DNA of 45,405 bases. Source: an uncultured Lachnospiraceae bacterium. Its GTDB lineage: Bacteria; Bacillota; Clostridia; Lachnospirales; Lachnospiraceae. The stretch lies in assembly GCA_910584725.1 (NCBI GenBank), contig CAJUBE010000037.1:1-45405 (forward strand), read 5' to 3'. Made by a program: the position numbers and the translations under genes. The stretch's first letter is position 1. The number at the start of each line of letters is the position of its first letter. Positions 35,501-42,993 of this stretch are shown here, piece after piece. The notes under the pieces are model-generated. The model was not told where the DNA came from and did no database searches. It was given only the letters and a program-made list of their open reading frames with translations.

Positions 35501-38500
35501 TTGAAAACGAATATGACGAAAAAGGCAGGATCACCAGACAGGGCTTTACCAACGGCCTCTATCAGATATTTACCTATGATGATGTACACCGCAGGAATAC
35601 GATCTATTACAGCGAGACCGGCAAAACGGAGATCTATGAATACAACGACCAGTTCCTGACAGAGCGGACGATCTACGATGACGGCACCTGCAAGAGCTTT
35701 GAATATTCCGATGATAACAGGAAGACCGGAGAGACCAGCCGGTCAGGACACAGAAAAGAGTGGGAGTATGATACCTTTGGGCGCACCATCCGGGAGAAAT
35801 CACCGGACGGCTATGAAGTGCGCCATGAATATGACAAAAACCATGATCTCGTCCGTACATGGGATACGGACGGCAGGGAGACACAGTATGCCTATGACGA
35901 TTCCCATAACCGGATACTGATCCGGGAGAAACTGTCCGATGGGAAATGGCGGGAGACTGCAAAAAAATATGATTCCATGGGACGGTGCATCACGGAGCGG
36001 GATGCCCTGGGGAACGAGACAATAAAAGAGTATGATGCGGGCCGCGCTTACCCCAGCCGCGTCACCACGCCGAAAGGAGAAGAGACTGCCTACAGCTACG
36101 ATACCGTGGGACGCAGGATGTCCGTCAGCAACTCCTACGGAACCGTGGAGATGTCCTACAATTCCCGCAACTTTGTCACCAGCCGTACAGACGGGGAGGG
36201 CTATACCAGCCATAAATTCTATGACCGCATGGGCAACCTGACGGCTTATTACCCTCCCGTGCAGTGGGAGAAAAAAGAGGGCGGCTATGAGTACCGCCGT
36301 GACTTTCTGGAGCGGGTGGTGGACACCATCTCTCCCCTGCAGGAGCACAGAAGAGTGTTCCGGAATTTTGATGGAGATATCGTGGGTAAGATCCATCCGG
36401 TCAGCTATGCCGAAAAAGGCGAAGATGGAGAAGGGACAAGATACGAGTACGATCCTGACGGAAACTGCATCCGCATTTTTTATCCGGATGGAGGCACAGA
36501 GCGGCGGTTCTATGATGCGGACGGAAACATGATCAAGCAGGTACAGCCGGAGTCCTATGATGCTGCCGCGGATGACGGCGCAGGATACCGCTATGCCTAT
36601 GATGCCTGCGGCCGCCTGACACAGGTATGCGATCCCGAAGGGAATGTCCTGCATACCTATGAGTATAACGGCAACGGGCAGATCATCCGGGAAACAGACG
36701 GGGAAGGGAAGGAAACCCTCTATACCTACAATGACCTTGGCTGGAAGAGCAGGGAACAGATCAAGGTGAAAGATGCGGCGGGAGAAGATCATACACAGCC
36801 TCTGTACCGAGTCATTTTCTATACCTATGATGCCCAGGGCAACAAAATAGAAGAGCAGTACGGTCAGCAGGAGGTGGAAAAAGACGGGGAGCCGGAAAGC
36901 CGGCATTCCATCCATTTCTCCTACGATCAGAATAACCACCTGACGCTGGTACAGGATGATTTCGGGGCGCAGGTGCGCTATGACTATGACTGTCTGGGAA
37001 ATGTGACGCTGGAAGAGCGTGTCATAGAGGAAAATATCAAAAGCATTGTCCGCTATGCCTACAATAAAAATGGCTGGCGGATACAAAAGACAGAAGAGAT
37101 CCAGGGCAACGGACCGGTGCAGACCGCCGTTACAAGATACAGCCATGACGCAAACGGGAACCTGACAAAGATCATCACGCCGAAGGGCTTTGTGATCCAC
37201 AGAAGTTATGATGCGGACGACCGCCTGACGGAAGAACGGGTCACAGACAGGAAGAGCGGCATTGACAGACGGGTGCAGTATGCCTATGACGAGGCAGGAA
37301 ACGTGCTGAAACGCACCGTCCTTGGCACAGACGGGGAGCGTCTGGAGACCGTTTTCTGCTATGACCTGAAAGACCGCCTGACCCGCCGGACGAATCCCGG
37401 CGGCGCCGTCCTGCGCTATTTCTATGACCGGAATGATAAGCTTTCCAAAGCGGTCAGCCCGTATGCCTATGAGCAGGACAGCGATAACGGGGCGGGGACG
37501 ACCTATGCCTATGACAGCCGCGGCAACCGTATTCGTGTCGCAAATGCCCTGGGAGAGATTGTGCAGGAACTTTCCTATAACCTGCAGAACCGCCCCATCC
37601 TGCAGAAAGATCCCTTTGGAAACGAAACAGCGTATTTCTATGAACAGGACGGGCAGATCAAGGATGTACGGCGGGGAAATGGCAGGGAGACAGAACAGCG
37701 CACACTCCAGCAGTATGCGTATAACGCCAGAGGACAGATCATTGGCATCGTGGACGGCAACCAAAATCCCGTTTCCTATGATGTGGACAGCTGGGGGCGG
37801 ATCACCGGCGTTGGCTTTGCGGACGGCGTAAAGGAGGGCTATGAGTACACCCCCGCCGGTCAGGTCAGCAGAACCACAGACGGAAATGGCAATACCGTGC
37901 AGTACCGTTACAACAGTTTCGGCAAGGTCAGTGAGCGCACCGACCAGATGGGATACGTAGAGACCTTCCGGTATGATGAGGAAGGGAATCTGTCCCTGCA
38001 TATCGACAGGGACGGCAGACGGCTGCAGCGTGACTGCAACGTGTTCGGCAGGCCGGTATATGAAAAAGCGACGGATGCAGAGGGAAACGATCCAAACATC
38101 CGTACATGGCATTATGACAGTCTGGGCAGGGTCACCCGCGCAGTCTGTGACGGGCATTCCTACGAGTATGTCTATGACGCACAGGGCAATCTGAAAGAAA
38201 AGCGTTCCAGCGGGAAACGCCTGGTTTCCTATGCCTATGACAAAATGGGGCAGATCACGGAGATCAAAGACCCTGCAGGGGTATGCACCCGCTACGAGTA
38301 TGACATCTTAGGCAGACGGAGCCGTATTTATAACGATGAGGGGCTGGAAGTGCGCTACGGCTATGACGCACTGAACCGTATCAGCAGAATCCATTATGGC
38401 AACGGTGTGGAAACTGCCTATGCCTATGACGGCGACGGAAATATCAGCAGTCTGGAGACCAAAGCAGGAGAAAAAGTTCTGCTCTCCTTTGCATACCGGT

Positions 38501-39951
38501 ATGACGGCAACGGGAACCGCACAGTAAAGACAGGTACACAGGCAGGGCTGGGCGGCATTGTTTCTGAAATCACTGAGGGGAATAACGCACTGGATATTTC
38601 CTACAGTTATGACATTAGGGGACAGCTTTTGGAAGAGCGGCGGAATGGCGTTTCTGTTTCTTACGCCTATGACAAGGCGGGGAACAGGATCAGGAAGACA
38701 GACGCCAAAGGCGCGACCCTGTACCGGTTTAATGGGAAAAACCAGCTCATCGAGACAGAAAATAGTGAAAGCAAAAATCAGTTTACATATGACAGACAGG
38801 GCGGTATAGTAAAAGAGAAGGATGCCGCAGGTATCCGGCTGTTCTCCTATAACAGCCGCCATCAGCAGACAAAGGTTGAGACTGAGAATGGCAGTGTGCA
38901 GGAGAACCGTTATGACGTGGAAAGCCTGCGCTTTGAACTGCTGGAGAACGGCAGGCGCACCAGCTTTGTCTACCACAATGGTGAACTGCTGCATGAGGAA
39001 GGAGGAGAAGGAAACCGGACAAGCTATCATTTGGGGGCAGGGATTGACGCACTCCAAAGGGGGCAGGATCTGTCTTACTACCACAGAAACGAGCAGATCA
39101 GCACCGCATTCATTACAAACACAGAAGGAGAAATCCAGAACAGCTACCTTTATGATGCCTTTGGCGCTACGTTAGAGGCGAATGAACAATTCCAGAACCG
39201 AATCCGCTATACAGGTCAGCAGTATGATGACCTGACAGGGCAGTATTACCTGCGTGCAAGGTATTATAACCCTGTGCTTGGAAGATTTATGCAGGAGGAT
39301 GTGTACCAAGGTGATGGACTGAACCTGTATGCGTACTGTGGGAATAACCCTGTGGTGTATAGTGATCAGAGCGGATATGCAAAAACACCACAGCAGTCAG
39401 GAGATGGATGTCCACCAAATGGAAATATTGGTGGAGATGAAAATAATTTAGATAATGATGATAAGTTATCTGATAGATATGTTGATTCTGAAGGAAATCA
39501 GTATGATAAAGTTAGTGATTATTTGCCAGGGGATGTTCAAACTGTAGATGGGGATCCGTTAATGTATTCAAAGAATAACGAGGCGGGGGGAACAATAGTC
39601 CTGTCCACTGATGCAATAGATGGCGAATCGTTCCAAAACACAATAGATTATTACAATCAGGAAGGAAGAAAGATTAATATTTTATCTGGTTCACATGGAA
39701 CACCTGATGGACAATCAGCATTAGGTTCTAGGCGGTTATGGAATAGAAGCGATAATGATTCAAGTTTGGCATCTAGATTGTTCTATAAAGAGGATGTAGC
39801 AACTGCCTCGAACTATGATAACGTAAAAGTATATGATATAAGCAAAATGTCTGAAAGGAAATTAAGTAATCTTCTAAATAGTACAGACGTTAACATCTGT
39901 GCATGGTGTTTTAGTGAGCGTTCAATTGACATAATTAATATTTTTAAGTAG
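32551..39951 (+). CDS. VgrG-Rhs fusion polymorphic toxin
   Basis: A 2466-residue protein. Residues 1-470 are a VgrG-type spike (YEESDWEFLARLASCFGTF near 149-167, then an OB domain and needle repeats). A hydrophobic Ala/Val/Gly segment at 531-573 could cross or enter a target membrane. A DUF6531-type domain begins at about 759 (DPVDAVTGTYLI). More than twenty YD repeats (GxxxxYxYDxxGN type) run to about 2200 and build the Rhs cage. The Rhs core ends with RYYNPVLGRFMQED and YAYCGNNPVVYSDQSGY at 2276. The last 190 residues are the variable toxin, coded by markedly AT-richer DNA, with a SHG at 2381-2383 and CAWC at 2450-2453. No RHH, HNH or ADP-ribosylation motif was seen in it. Confidence 0.92.
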   Translation: MMELTYQGLKIKIPLEGLVSVEEFKLEASFNKHVSVEIALIAEEEKIEPAINGLADNDGIEVYESNREELLFAGKITDAKMVKDRGLCCLKLTALSYTMEWDLVPVSQSFLNLDATYKQVMDKVLENQPNAEIKDYVTKGAVIPDFLLQYEESDWEFLARLASCFGTFLVPDCRSDHGRAYFGIPDLGEEYVLDGEDYQETKDMDRYYRIGCMLGILSQEHMGWEVTTGCHFSLGQKVRFKGISTIVTNIRYRTVDGELVRSYQLNREKGVVCPPRKNPHIFGMSIPATVKERSGNCVKVQFHIDSVYDTSPHVRYFTYAIESSFIYCMPEVGSQVHIYFPSDDEKDAVAVHAVRTEGSQASGSSAGYAQKLDYKSFSNINGAELLLAPDFASMSADQESAAKVSLDVNGLAEIKGKNIEITTEKSLSLGGALDEGGIPTKQLALEAGSLAFQVGESGTSIELTEEAKIIAAFVKMEATDTTPADNPTLEELFDNVTANDEEARNQINDNAKDQLVAKYEEGRKQILRGLGKIAAVVATVAVAVVLTVATGGAALGPMMLATYALGAASIGIAVSDIGEGVDNINKAQSGNLDRGHNFLRDDVCQGNEILYNVIKTGVDIAFGIVSGKAIGNISGAAKLGRLACGSKELKTLKAVVQMGGNVISAAYNQYVETGKVSFSTIASNMVIGMAQGFIGTSITDKIMGGMNFNNPTVKKLTQVVVGTFVDTGMDWAFSGLCGQPFDLGDSLGRNAFANTLAAFIADPVDAVTGTYLIHTTDFLLASLPSSWKLERSYYSTGEKDSVFGKGWSFPYASRIYRDTQDTENIRVHMETITGHSVCFEKQGDAWVNQCPGTSRFSLTVREDAGCPEQEVFLLADAEDHTLCVYDRQGNLSYVEYPNHLRLLLSYNAEGLERITTPLGNVLEVECRGGRILQITDEIGRRTQYRYAGEYLADVVHTDEGITHYEYDENGHIMSVTDQNGSRYIENEYDEKGRITRQGFTNGLYQIFTYDDVHRRNTIYYSETGKTEIYEYNDQFLTERTIYDDGTCKSFEYSDDNRKTGETSRSGHRKEWEYDTFGRTIREKSPDGYEVRHEYDKNHDLVRTWDTDGRETQYAYDDSHNRILIREKLSDGKWRETAKKYDSMGRCITERDALGNETIKEYDAGRAYPSRVTTPKGEETAYSYDTVGRRMSVSNSYGTVEMSYNSRNFVTSRTDGEGYTSHKFYDRMGNLTAYYPPVQWEKKEGGYEYRRDFLERVVDTISPLQEHRRVFRNFDGDIVGKIHPVSYAEKGEDGEGTRYEYDPDGNCIRIFYPDGGTERRFYDADGNMIKQVQPESYDAAADDGAGYRYAYDACGRLTQVCDPEGNVLHTYEYNGNGQIIRETDGEGKETLYTYNDLGWKSREQIKVKDAAGEDHTQPLYRVIFYTYDAQGNKIEEQYGQQEVEKDGEPESRHSIHFSYDQNNHLTLVQDDFGAQVRYDYDCLGNVTLEERVIEENIKSIVRYAYNKNGWRIQKTEEIQGNGPVQTAVTRYSHDANGNLTKIITPKGFVIHRSYDADDRLTEERVTDRKSGIDRRVQYAYDEAGNVLKRTVLGTDGERLETVFCYDLKDRLTRRTNPGGAVLRYFYDRNDKLSKAVSPYAYEQDSDNGAGTTYAYDSRGNRIRVANALGEIVQELSYNLQNRPILQKDPFGNETAYFYEQDGQIKDVRRGNGRETEQRTLQQYAYNARGQIIGIVDGNQNPVSYDVDSWGRITGVGFADGVKEGYEYTPAGQVSRTTDGNGNTVQYRYNSFGKVSERTDQMGYVETFRYDEEGNLSLHIDRDGRRLQRDCNVFGRPVYEKATDAEGNDPNIRTWHYDSLGRVTRAVCDGHSYEYVYDAQGNLKEKRSSGKRLVSYAYDKMGQITEIKDPAGVCTRYEYDILGRRSRIYNDEGLEVRYGYDALNRISRIHYGNGVETAYAYDGDGNISSLETKAGEKVLLSFAYRYDGNGNRTVKTGTQAGLGGIVSEITEGNNALDISYSYDIRGQLLEERRNGVSVSYAYDKAGNRIRKTDAKGATLYRFNGKNQLIETENSESKNQFTYDRQGGIVKEKDAAGIRLFSYNSRHQQTKVETENGSVQENRYDVESLRFELLENGRRTSFVYHNGELLHEEGGEGNRTSYHLGAGIDALQRGQDLSYYHRNEQISTAFITNTEGEIQNSYLYDAFGATLEANEQFQNRIRYTGQQYDDLTGQYYLRARYYNPVLGRFMQEDVYQGDGLNLYAYCGNNPVVYSDQSGYAKTPQQSGDGCPPNGNIGGDENNLDNDDKLSDRYVDSEGNQYDKVSDYLPGDVQTVDGDPLMYSKNNEAGGTIVLSTDAIDGESFQNTIDYYNQEGRKINILSGSHGTPDGQSALGSRRLWNRSDNDSSLASRLFYKEDVATASNYDNVKVYDISKMSERKLSNLLNSTDVNICAWCFSERSIDIINIFK

Positions 39952-40438
39952 TTGTAAATATATGTTTTTGGTGTTAGTCCGAAAGTATGTTGGTAGCCAT
40001 ATTTCCCTGTCTAGATATCCAGCGTTTACACAGCATGCAAAAGCGAAATTTGAATTGTTGACATGCTTACAGACTAACACCATGTTTTCAAATGAGCAAC
40101 CTATCTTTTCATAATAATATAAGGGAAATTATAAAGCATTCATATTGATCAACTTTGATTAAGCGACACTTTCGGGTGAGATTTGGAAAAGGGTATGAAA
40201 AGTTAATTTGTGGGAAATACTGATGAAAGTGTTCTCAACATTGAATACATGCTCAAAGCAACATATTCCATTGTTAATCAATGTGTATTGTAAGGTAGTG
40301 CTAAGGCGGGAGTCAGTTGATATTTCCTTAAAGTTCCTAAGCAAGAAAATTTTGAATCAGTACATTTTCGATATAGACCATAATGGCTTAAAAAATTTGT
40401 TGCTATATCAATGTATTTTTTGGGGAGGTAAGACAAAA
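39952..40438. other. AT-rich intergenic region after the toxin gene
   Basis: These 487 bases contain a 110-bp inverted-repeat element (39971-40080). From 40208 the frame of the following gene is open but lacks a ribosome site, so 40208-40438 is more likely leader or a remnant than coding. No promoter of good quality was found. Confidence 0.6.
39971..40080. repeat. 110-bp element with 19-bp terminal inverted repeats (MITE-like)
   Basis: The left end GTGTTAGTCCGAAAGTATG (39971-39989) matches the reverse complement of the right end (40062-40080) at 16 of 19 positions, with the outer nine bases exact. ATGTTTT occurs just outside both ends (39962-39968 and 40082-40088) and may be a target duplication, though it is offset by one base. 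The interior has no gene. It could be a non-autonomous insertion element or a large 3' stem on the toxin mRNA. Confidence 0.5.
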
Positions 40439-41032
40439 ATGGATGAGAAAAAAATTGAAAGAGATAATATTGAACTAATATTGCAAAAATCTCAATTTTG
40501 TGAAGAGAAAGATCAAGAGTTTTTGAATTCCTTATGGAAATATGCCTTATTCTCAAAAAGTATTTCTAGAACATTGCCAACATGTTTAATATGTGATAAA
40601 TTTGGAGAATTTGAATTTGAAGGATTGGGAGGAATTAAGAAAGTAGGAAATGGAATAATGTATATACCTATAACAGATCAAAAAGTTTATGCTGTGCCGG
40701 ATATATTGTTTCATTATTTTTTTATTCACAACGTAAAACCAACTGATATATTTAGAGATGCTGTAATACATAGTTATAAACCAAATACGAACCAATATGG
40801 AGATATTTTAAAAGAAATATATTATCTGAATAAGAAACAAAGTAGAGTAAAGAAGCAGATAAGGTGTTCTAACTGTGGTGAATTATTTGAGGGATATATT
40901 GCATATAAGTTAAGTAGAAAAAAAGAGGATGTTCAGATTTATAAGAATAGGATTTTTAATAATATATTTAATCGAGAGCAATATATAGGGGTCTGTATTA
41001 AGTGCTTACACTATTCTGTGATGGATATTTAA
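40439..41032 (+). CDS. Candidate immunity protein for the Rhs toxin
   Basis: A 197-residue protein. ATG 40439 is chosen for its strong ribosome site (GGGGAGG) although the frame extends to 40208. The gene is very AT-rich, like the toxin tip and unlike the operon. Two Cys pairs (CSNC at about 146-149 and CIKC near 187-190) plus CLIC earlier indicate a zinc-ribbon fold. No membrane segment. Family not recognised. Immunity genes usually follow directly after an Rhs toxin tip; here about 490 bases intervene, possibly through insertion of the inverted-repeat element. The immunity role is inferred from place and composition. Confidence 0.55.
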   Translation: MDEKKIERDNIELILQKSQFCEEKDQEFLNSLWKYALFSKSISRTLPTCLICDKFGEFEFEGLGGIKKVGNGIMYIPITDQKVYAVPDILFHYFFIHNVKPTDIFRDAVIHSYKPNTNQYGDILKEIYYLNKKQSRVKKQIRCSNCGELFEGYIAYKLSRKKEDVQIYKNRIFNNIFNREQYIGVCIKCLHYSVMDI

Positions 41033-41196
41033 TATATCGAACTTGTTAGTAGATAACAATCAGATAATAAAAGCGTGTTAGTTACAAATAAATCATTTTC
41101 TATGTAATTTATTTTCGGCTAGAATACTTATCAGGAAAACTTACGAAACACAGATATAAGAAGAGAATAGTATCGGTAAATAATTCTAAACTGTAG

Positions 41197-41391
41197 ATCC
41201 TATTCAAAGAGAGCTTTAACCGGTCACGAGTCTATTTTCCCGTAGCTCTACTGTGGTCAGGATTTTATTTAGATTTATATGAGAATTATATTTTTAAGAC
41301 TTGTGCTGATAGAAAAGAAATAGCGGATAAACTGAAAATGAGATTGAAAACGGCATTAGAAAAAGATAAGATTATTTCCATAGAAGTATAA
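41197..41391 (+). pseudogene. Gene fragment without start
   Basis: An open frame of 64 codons ends in TAA at 41391 and encodes a plausible protein C-terminus (YFPVALLWSGFYLDLYENYIFKT, then ADRKEIADKLKMRLKTALE). There is no start codon with ribosome site, and an in-frame TAG stops it at 41194. It lies in the AT-rich accessory tract and is best read as the remnant of an older toxin or immunity gene; the family is not recognised. Confidence 0.35.
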
Positions 41392-41410
41392 AAATAAAAA
41401 CCAATAAGGA

Positions 41411-41452
41411 TAAAACTTCTCCAGACAGCAAATCCTGAACGGAGAAGTTTTA
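41411..41452. terminator. Strong bidirectional rho-independent terminator
   Basis: TAAAACTTCTCC (41411-41422) pairs perfectly over 12 bases with GGAGAAGTTTTA (41441-41452), with an 18-base loop. T-rich arms on both strands allow termination in either direction. It marks the end of the toxin/immunity tract. Confidence 0.8.
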
Positions 41453-41520
41453 TTATGTCCTTAATACACTTTAAGTCCCATCATATAAAGCAAATAATTT
41501 GACAGAATTCGGAGGTCAGA

Positions 41521-41859
41521 ATGATTATACTGCACTGCGCTACGGCAGAGGAAACAAAACAAAAGGTGTACGGATATGCCCTCCGGGAAGATGGGAAAGT
41601 TTTTATTGTCCGGGAAGATGGCGTGAAGGTTCCTGTTAGGGCAGAAACGGTTATGCCTTATCAGGCGTGCCACCGGCTGGAGGACTATATTTCTCTGACA
41701 AAGAGGACGTTAGAGGCCTTTCATGAGAAGAAAATATATTATTTGGAAGATATTGAGGACAAGGGCAGGTCTGTGCTGAAAAGTATCAGGGGAGTAGGCC
41801 CGGCAAGACAGAGAGCAATACTGGAAATTATGAATGATGTACTAAACAATGGACAGTAG
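41521..41859 (+). CDS. Small protein with C-terminal helix-hairpin-helix
   Basis: A 112-residue protein with CGGAGGTC before ATG 41521. Residues 1-45 form beta hairpins (VYGYALREDGKVFIVREDGVKVPV). The C-terminus IRGVGPARQRAILEIM (about 88-103) is a helix-hairpin-helix of the non-specific DNA-binding kind. It may be a mobile-element DNA-binding protein. It stands alone between the terminator and the second regulator module; its function is unknown. Confidence 0.6.
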   Translation: MIILHCATAEETKQKVYGYALREDGKVFIVREDGVKVPVRAETVMPYQACHRLEDYISLTKRTLEAFHEKKIYYLEDIEDKGRSVLKSIRGVGPARQRAILEIMNDVLNNGQ

Positions 41860-41911
41860 GTGGCATAAGAAAACAGGGTATAAAACAAGGCAAGTATAAT
41901 ACAATAGAAGT

Positions 41912-41993
41912 GGTTATATATTAGGTTGCATAAATGACTTCATAAAAGGTTATACATAAGGTTATATACGGGTTGCCGCAAAATGGTTATAAT
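41912..41993 (+). promoter_or_regulatory. Activator-type promoter with phased 12-bp repeats (module 2)
   Basis: GGTTAT-type units begin at 41912, 41924 (GGTTGC), 41948, 41960, 41971 (GGTTGC) and 41985; most steps are 12 bases or near a multiple of it. The -10 TATAAT is at 41988-41993 and no -35 is evident. Two repeats sit where the -35 should be, at nearly the same distance (28-30 bases) from the -10 as in the module 1 promoter, so the same protein probably activates both. Confidence 0.5.
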
Positions 41994-42026
41994 TATGGTG
42001 ATTAGTCGGGAATCGGAGGTCACATT

Positions 42027-42272
42027 ATGGGGATGCATTTTGATAAAGAGATGGTGAATCCCAACATCCCAAGAATCATACGGTTTACGCAGCCATTGTA
42101 TGACTGGCTGATGCAGGTGAAAGAAAGGGAACAGCTATCTTTTAATCAGGTCGTTTTACAGTGTTGTAAAAACAGCATGGCGGAAGATAATGCCGGGGAA
42201 TCAGCAGGGGATATGGAAGGTAAACAGGGGAAAATGGATGGAAAAGAGGGAATTCAGGGCAGCGATATGTGA
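42027..42272 (+). CDS. Small RHH-like regulator, module 2
   Basis: An 81-residue protein with TCGGAGGT before ATG 42027. Residues 13-50 (IPRIIRFTQPLYDWLMQVKEREQLSFNQVVLQCCKN) are clearly homologous to the module 1 protein and have the RHH outline. The C-terminal 30 residues are Gly/Glu/Lys-rich. It overlaps the response regulator start. Preservation of this small gene in both modules suggests that it is a working part, perhaps the factor that binds the 12-bp promoter repeats. Confidence 0.65.
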   Translation: MGMHFDKEMVNPNIPRIIRFTQPLYDWLMQVKEREQLSFNQVVLQCCKNSMAEDNAGESAGDMEGKQGKMDGKEGIQGSDM

Positions 42273-42975
42273 TGACAGGCAGGAAGATATCGGGCGGATT
42301 GAAGATGCGTTGAGAAAAGGCATAAAGCGGATAGGGCAGGCGGTAAGTCTGCGTGTCCGTACCTTTCAAAACGGCGGGGAGCTATATGCGGCTGCCTGCA
42401 AGGAAAAGTTCGATTTGATCTTTCTCGACATTGAGATGCCAGAGATGGACGGTTTTGAACTGGCGGAAAAACTCTGCATGGACCGTCCGCAGATTTGTCT
42501 TGTCTTCGTATCTGTCCATGAGAGTTTTGTTTTTGACGCACAGGAATATTCCCCTCTGTGGTTTGTGCGCAAAGGGAATCTGGAATGGGACATGCTTAAG
42601 GTGCTGAAGAAATATCTGCAGACGACGGCGTTTATGGGAGTCAGCTATCGGCTGAAGGAGGGGTTTGGTTTTCGGGAGATTCCGATCAGAGATATTGTGT
42701 ATATTGAAGGCAGCGGCCACAGTCTGGCAATCAGGAAAACAGACGGCGGCTGGCTGAGAAAATACGGCAGCCTGAAATCCATGGAAGAGGAGTTGGAAGG
42801 CTGTTATTTTTTGCGTATCCATAAAAACTATTTGGTTAATCAGAAATATATCAGCGAAGTCGGAAACCGTGAGATATATTTGCTGGACGGGAGTACTCTT
42901 GAAATGGGCAGGGACAGGAAAAATGCAGTCCGTGAGGCAATGCGGCAGTATGACAGGGAAAGGCGCAGAATGTAA
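42238..42975 (+). CDS. LytTR-family response regulator, module 2
   Basis: A 245-residue protein; ATG 42238 (CAGGGGAAAATGG context) aligns with the start of the module 1 homologue better than ATG 42190. The receiver has CDDR at 11-14 and phosphoacceptor D64 in FLDIEMPEMDGF. The LytTR domain carries DIVYIEGSGHSLAI, FLRIHKNYLVN and MGRDRKNAV. The DNA-contacting segment is close to that of the module 1 regulator, so the two could bind the same repeats and cross-regulate. Confidence 0.88.
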   Translation: MEKREFRAAICDDRQEDIGRIEDALRKGIKRIGQAVSLRVRTFQNGGELYAAACKEKFDLIFLDIEMPEMDGFELAEKLCMDRPQICLVFVSVHESFVFDAQEYSPLWFVRKGNLEWDMLKVLKKYLQTTAFMGVSYRLKEGFGFREIPIRDIVYIEGSGHSLAIRKTDGGWLRKYGSLKSMEEELEGCYFLRIHKNYLVNQKYISEVGNREIYLLDGSTLEMGRDRKNAVREAMRQYDRERRRM

Positions 42976-42993
42976 CGGGCGGAGGGGAAAGAT

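Noticed and set aside
35800..38157. Minus-strand open frame of 785 codons inside the Rhs repeats
   Set aside because: It arises from the repetitive, GC-rich codon pattern of the YD repeats on the opposite strand and has no ribosome site or recognisable domain.
34867..39375. CRISPR-like or tandem DNA repeats in the Rhs region
   Set aside because: The periodicity is at protein level (YD repeats) with varied spacing and sequence; there are no identical repeats with spacers.
40159..40344. Minus-strand 61-codon frame in the AT-rich region, considered as a transposase relic or antitoxin
   Set aside because: No ribosome site, no recognisable motif, and such frames are common by chance in AT-rich DNA.
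40208..40438. 5' extension of the candidate immunity gene
   Set aside because: The frame is open, but the strong ribosome site lies before ATG 40439 and the extra residues show no conserved pattern.
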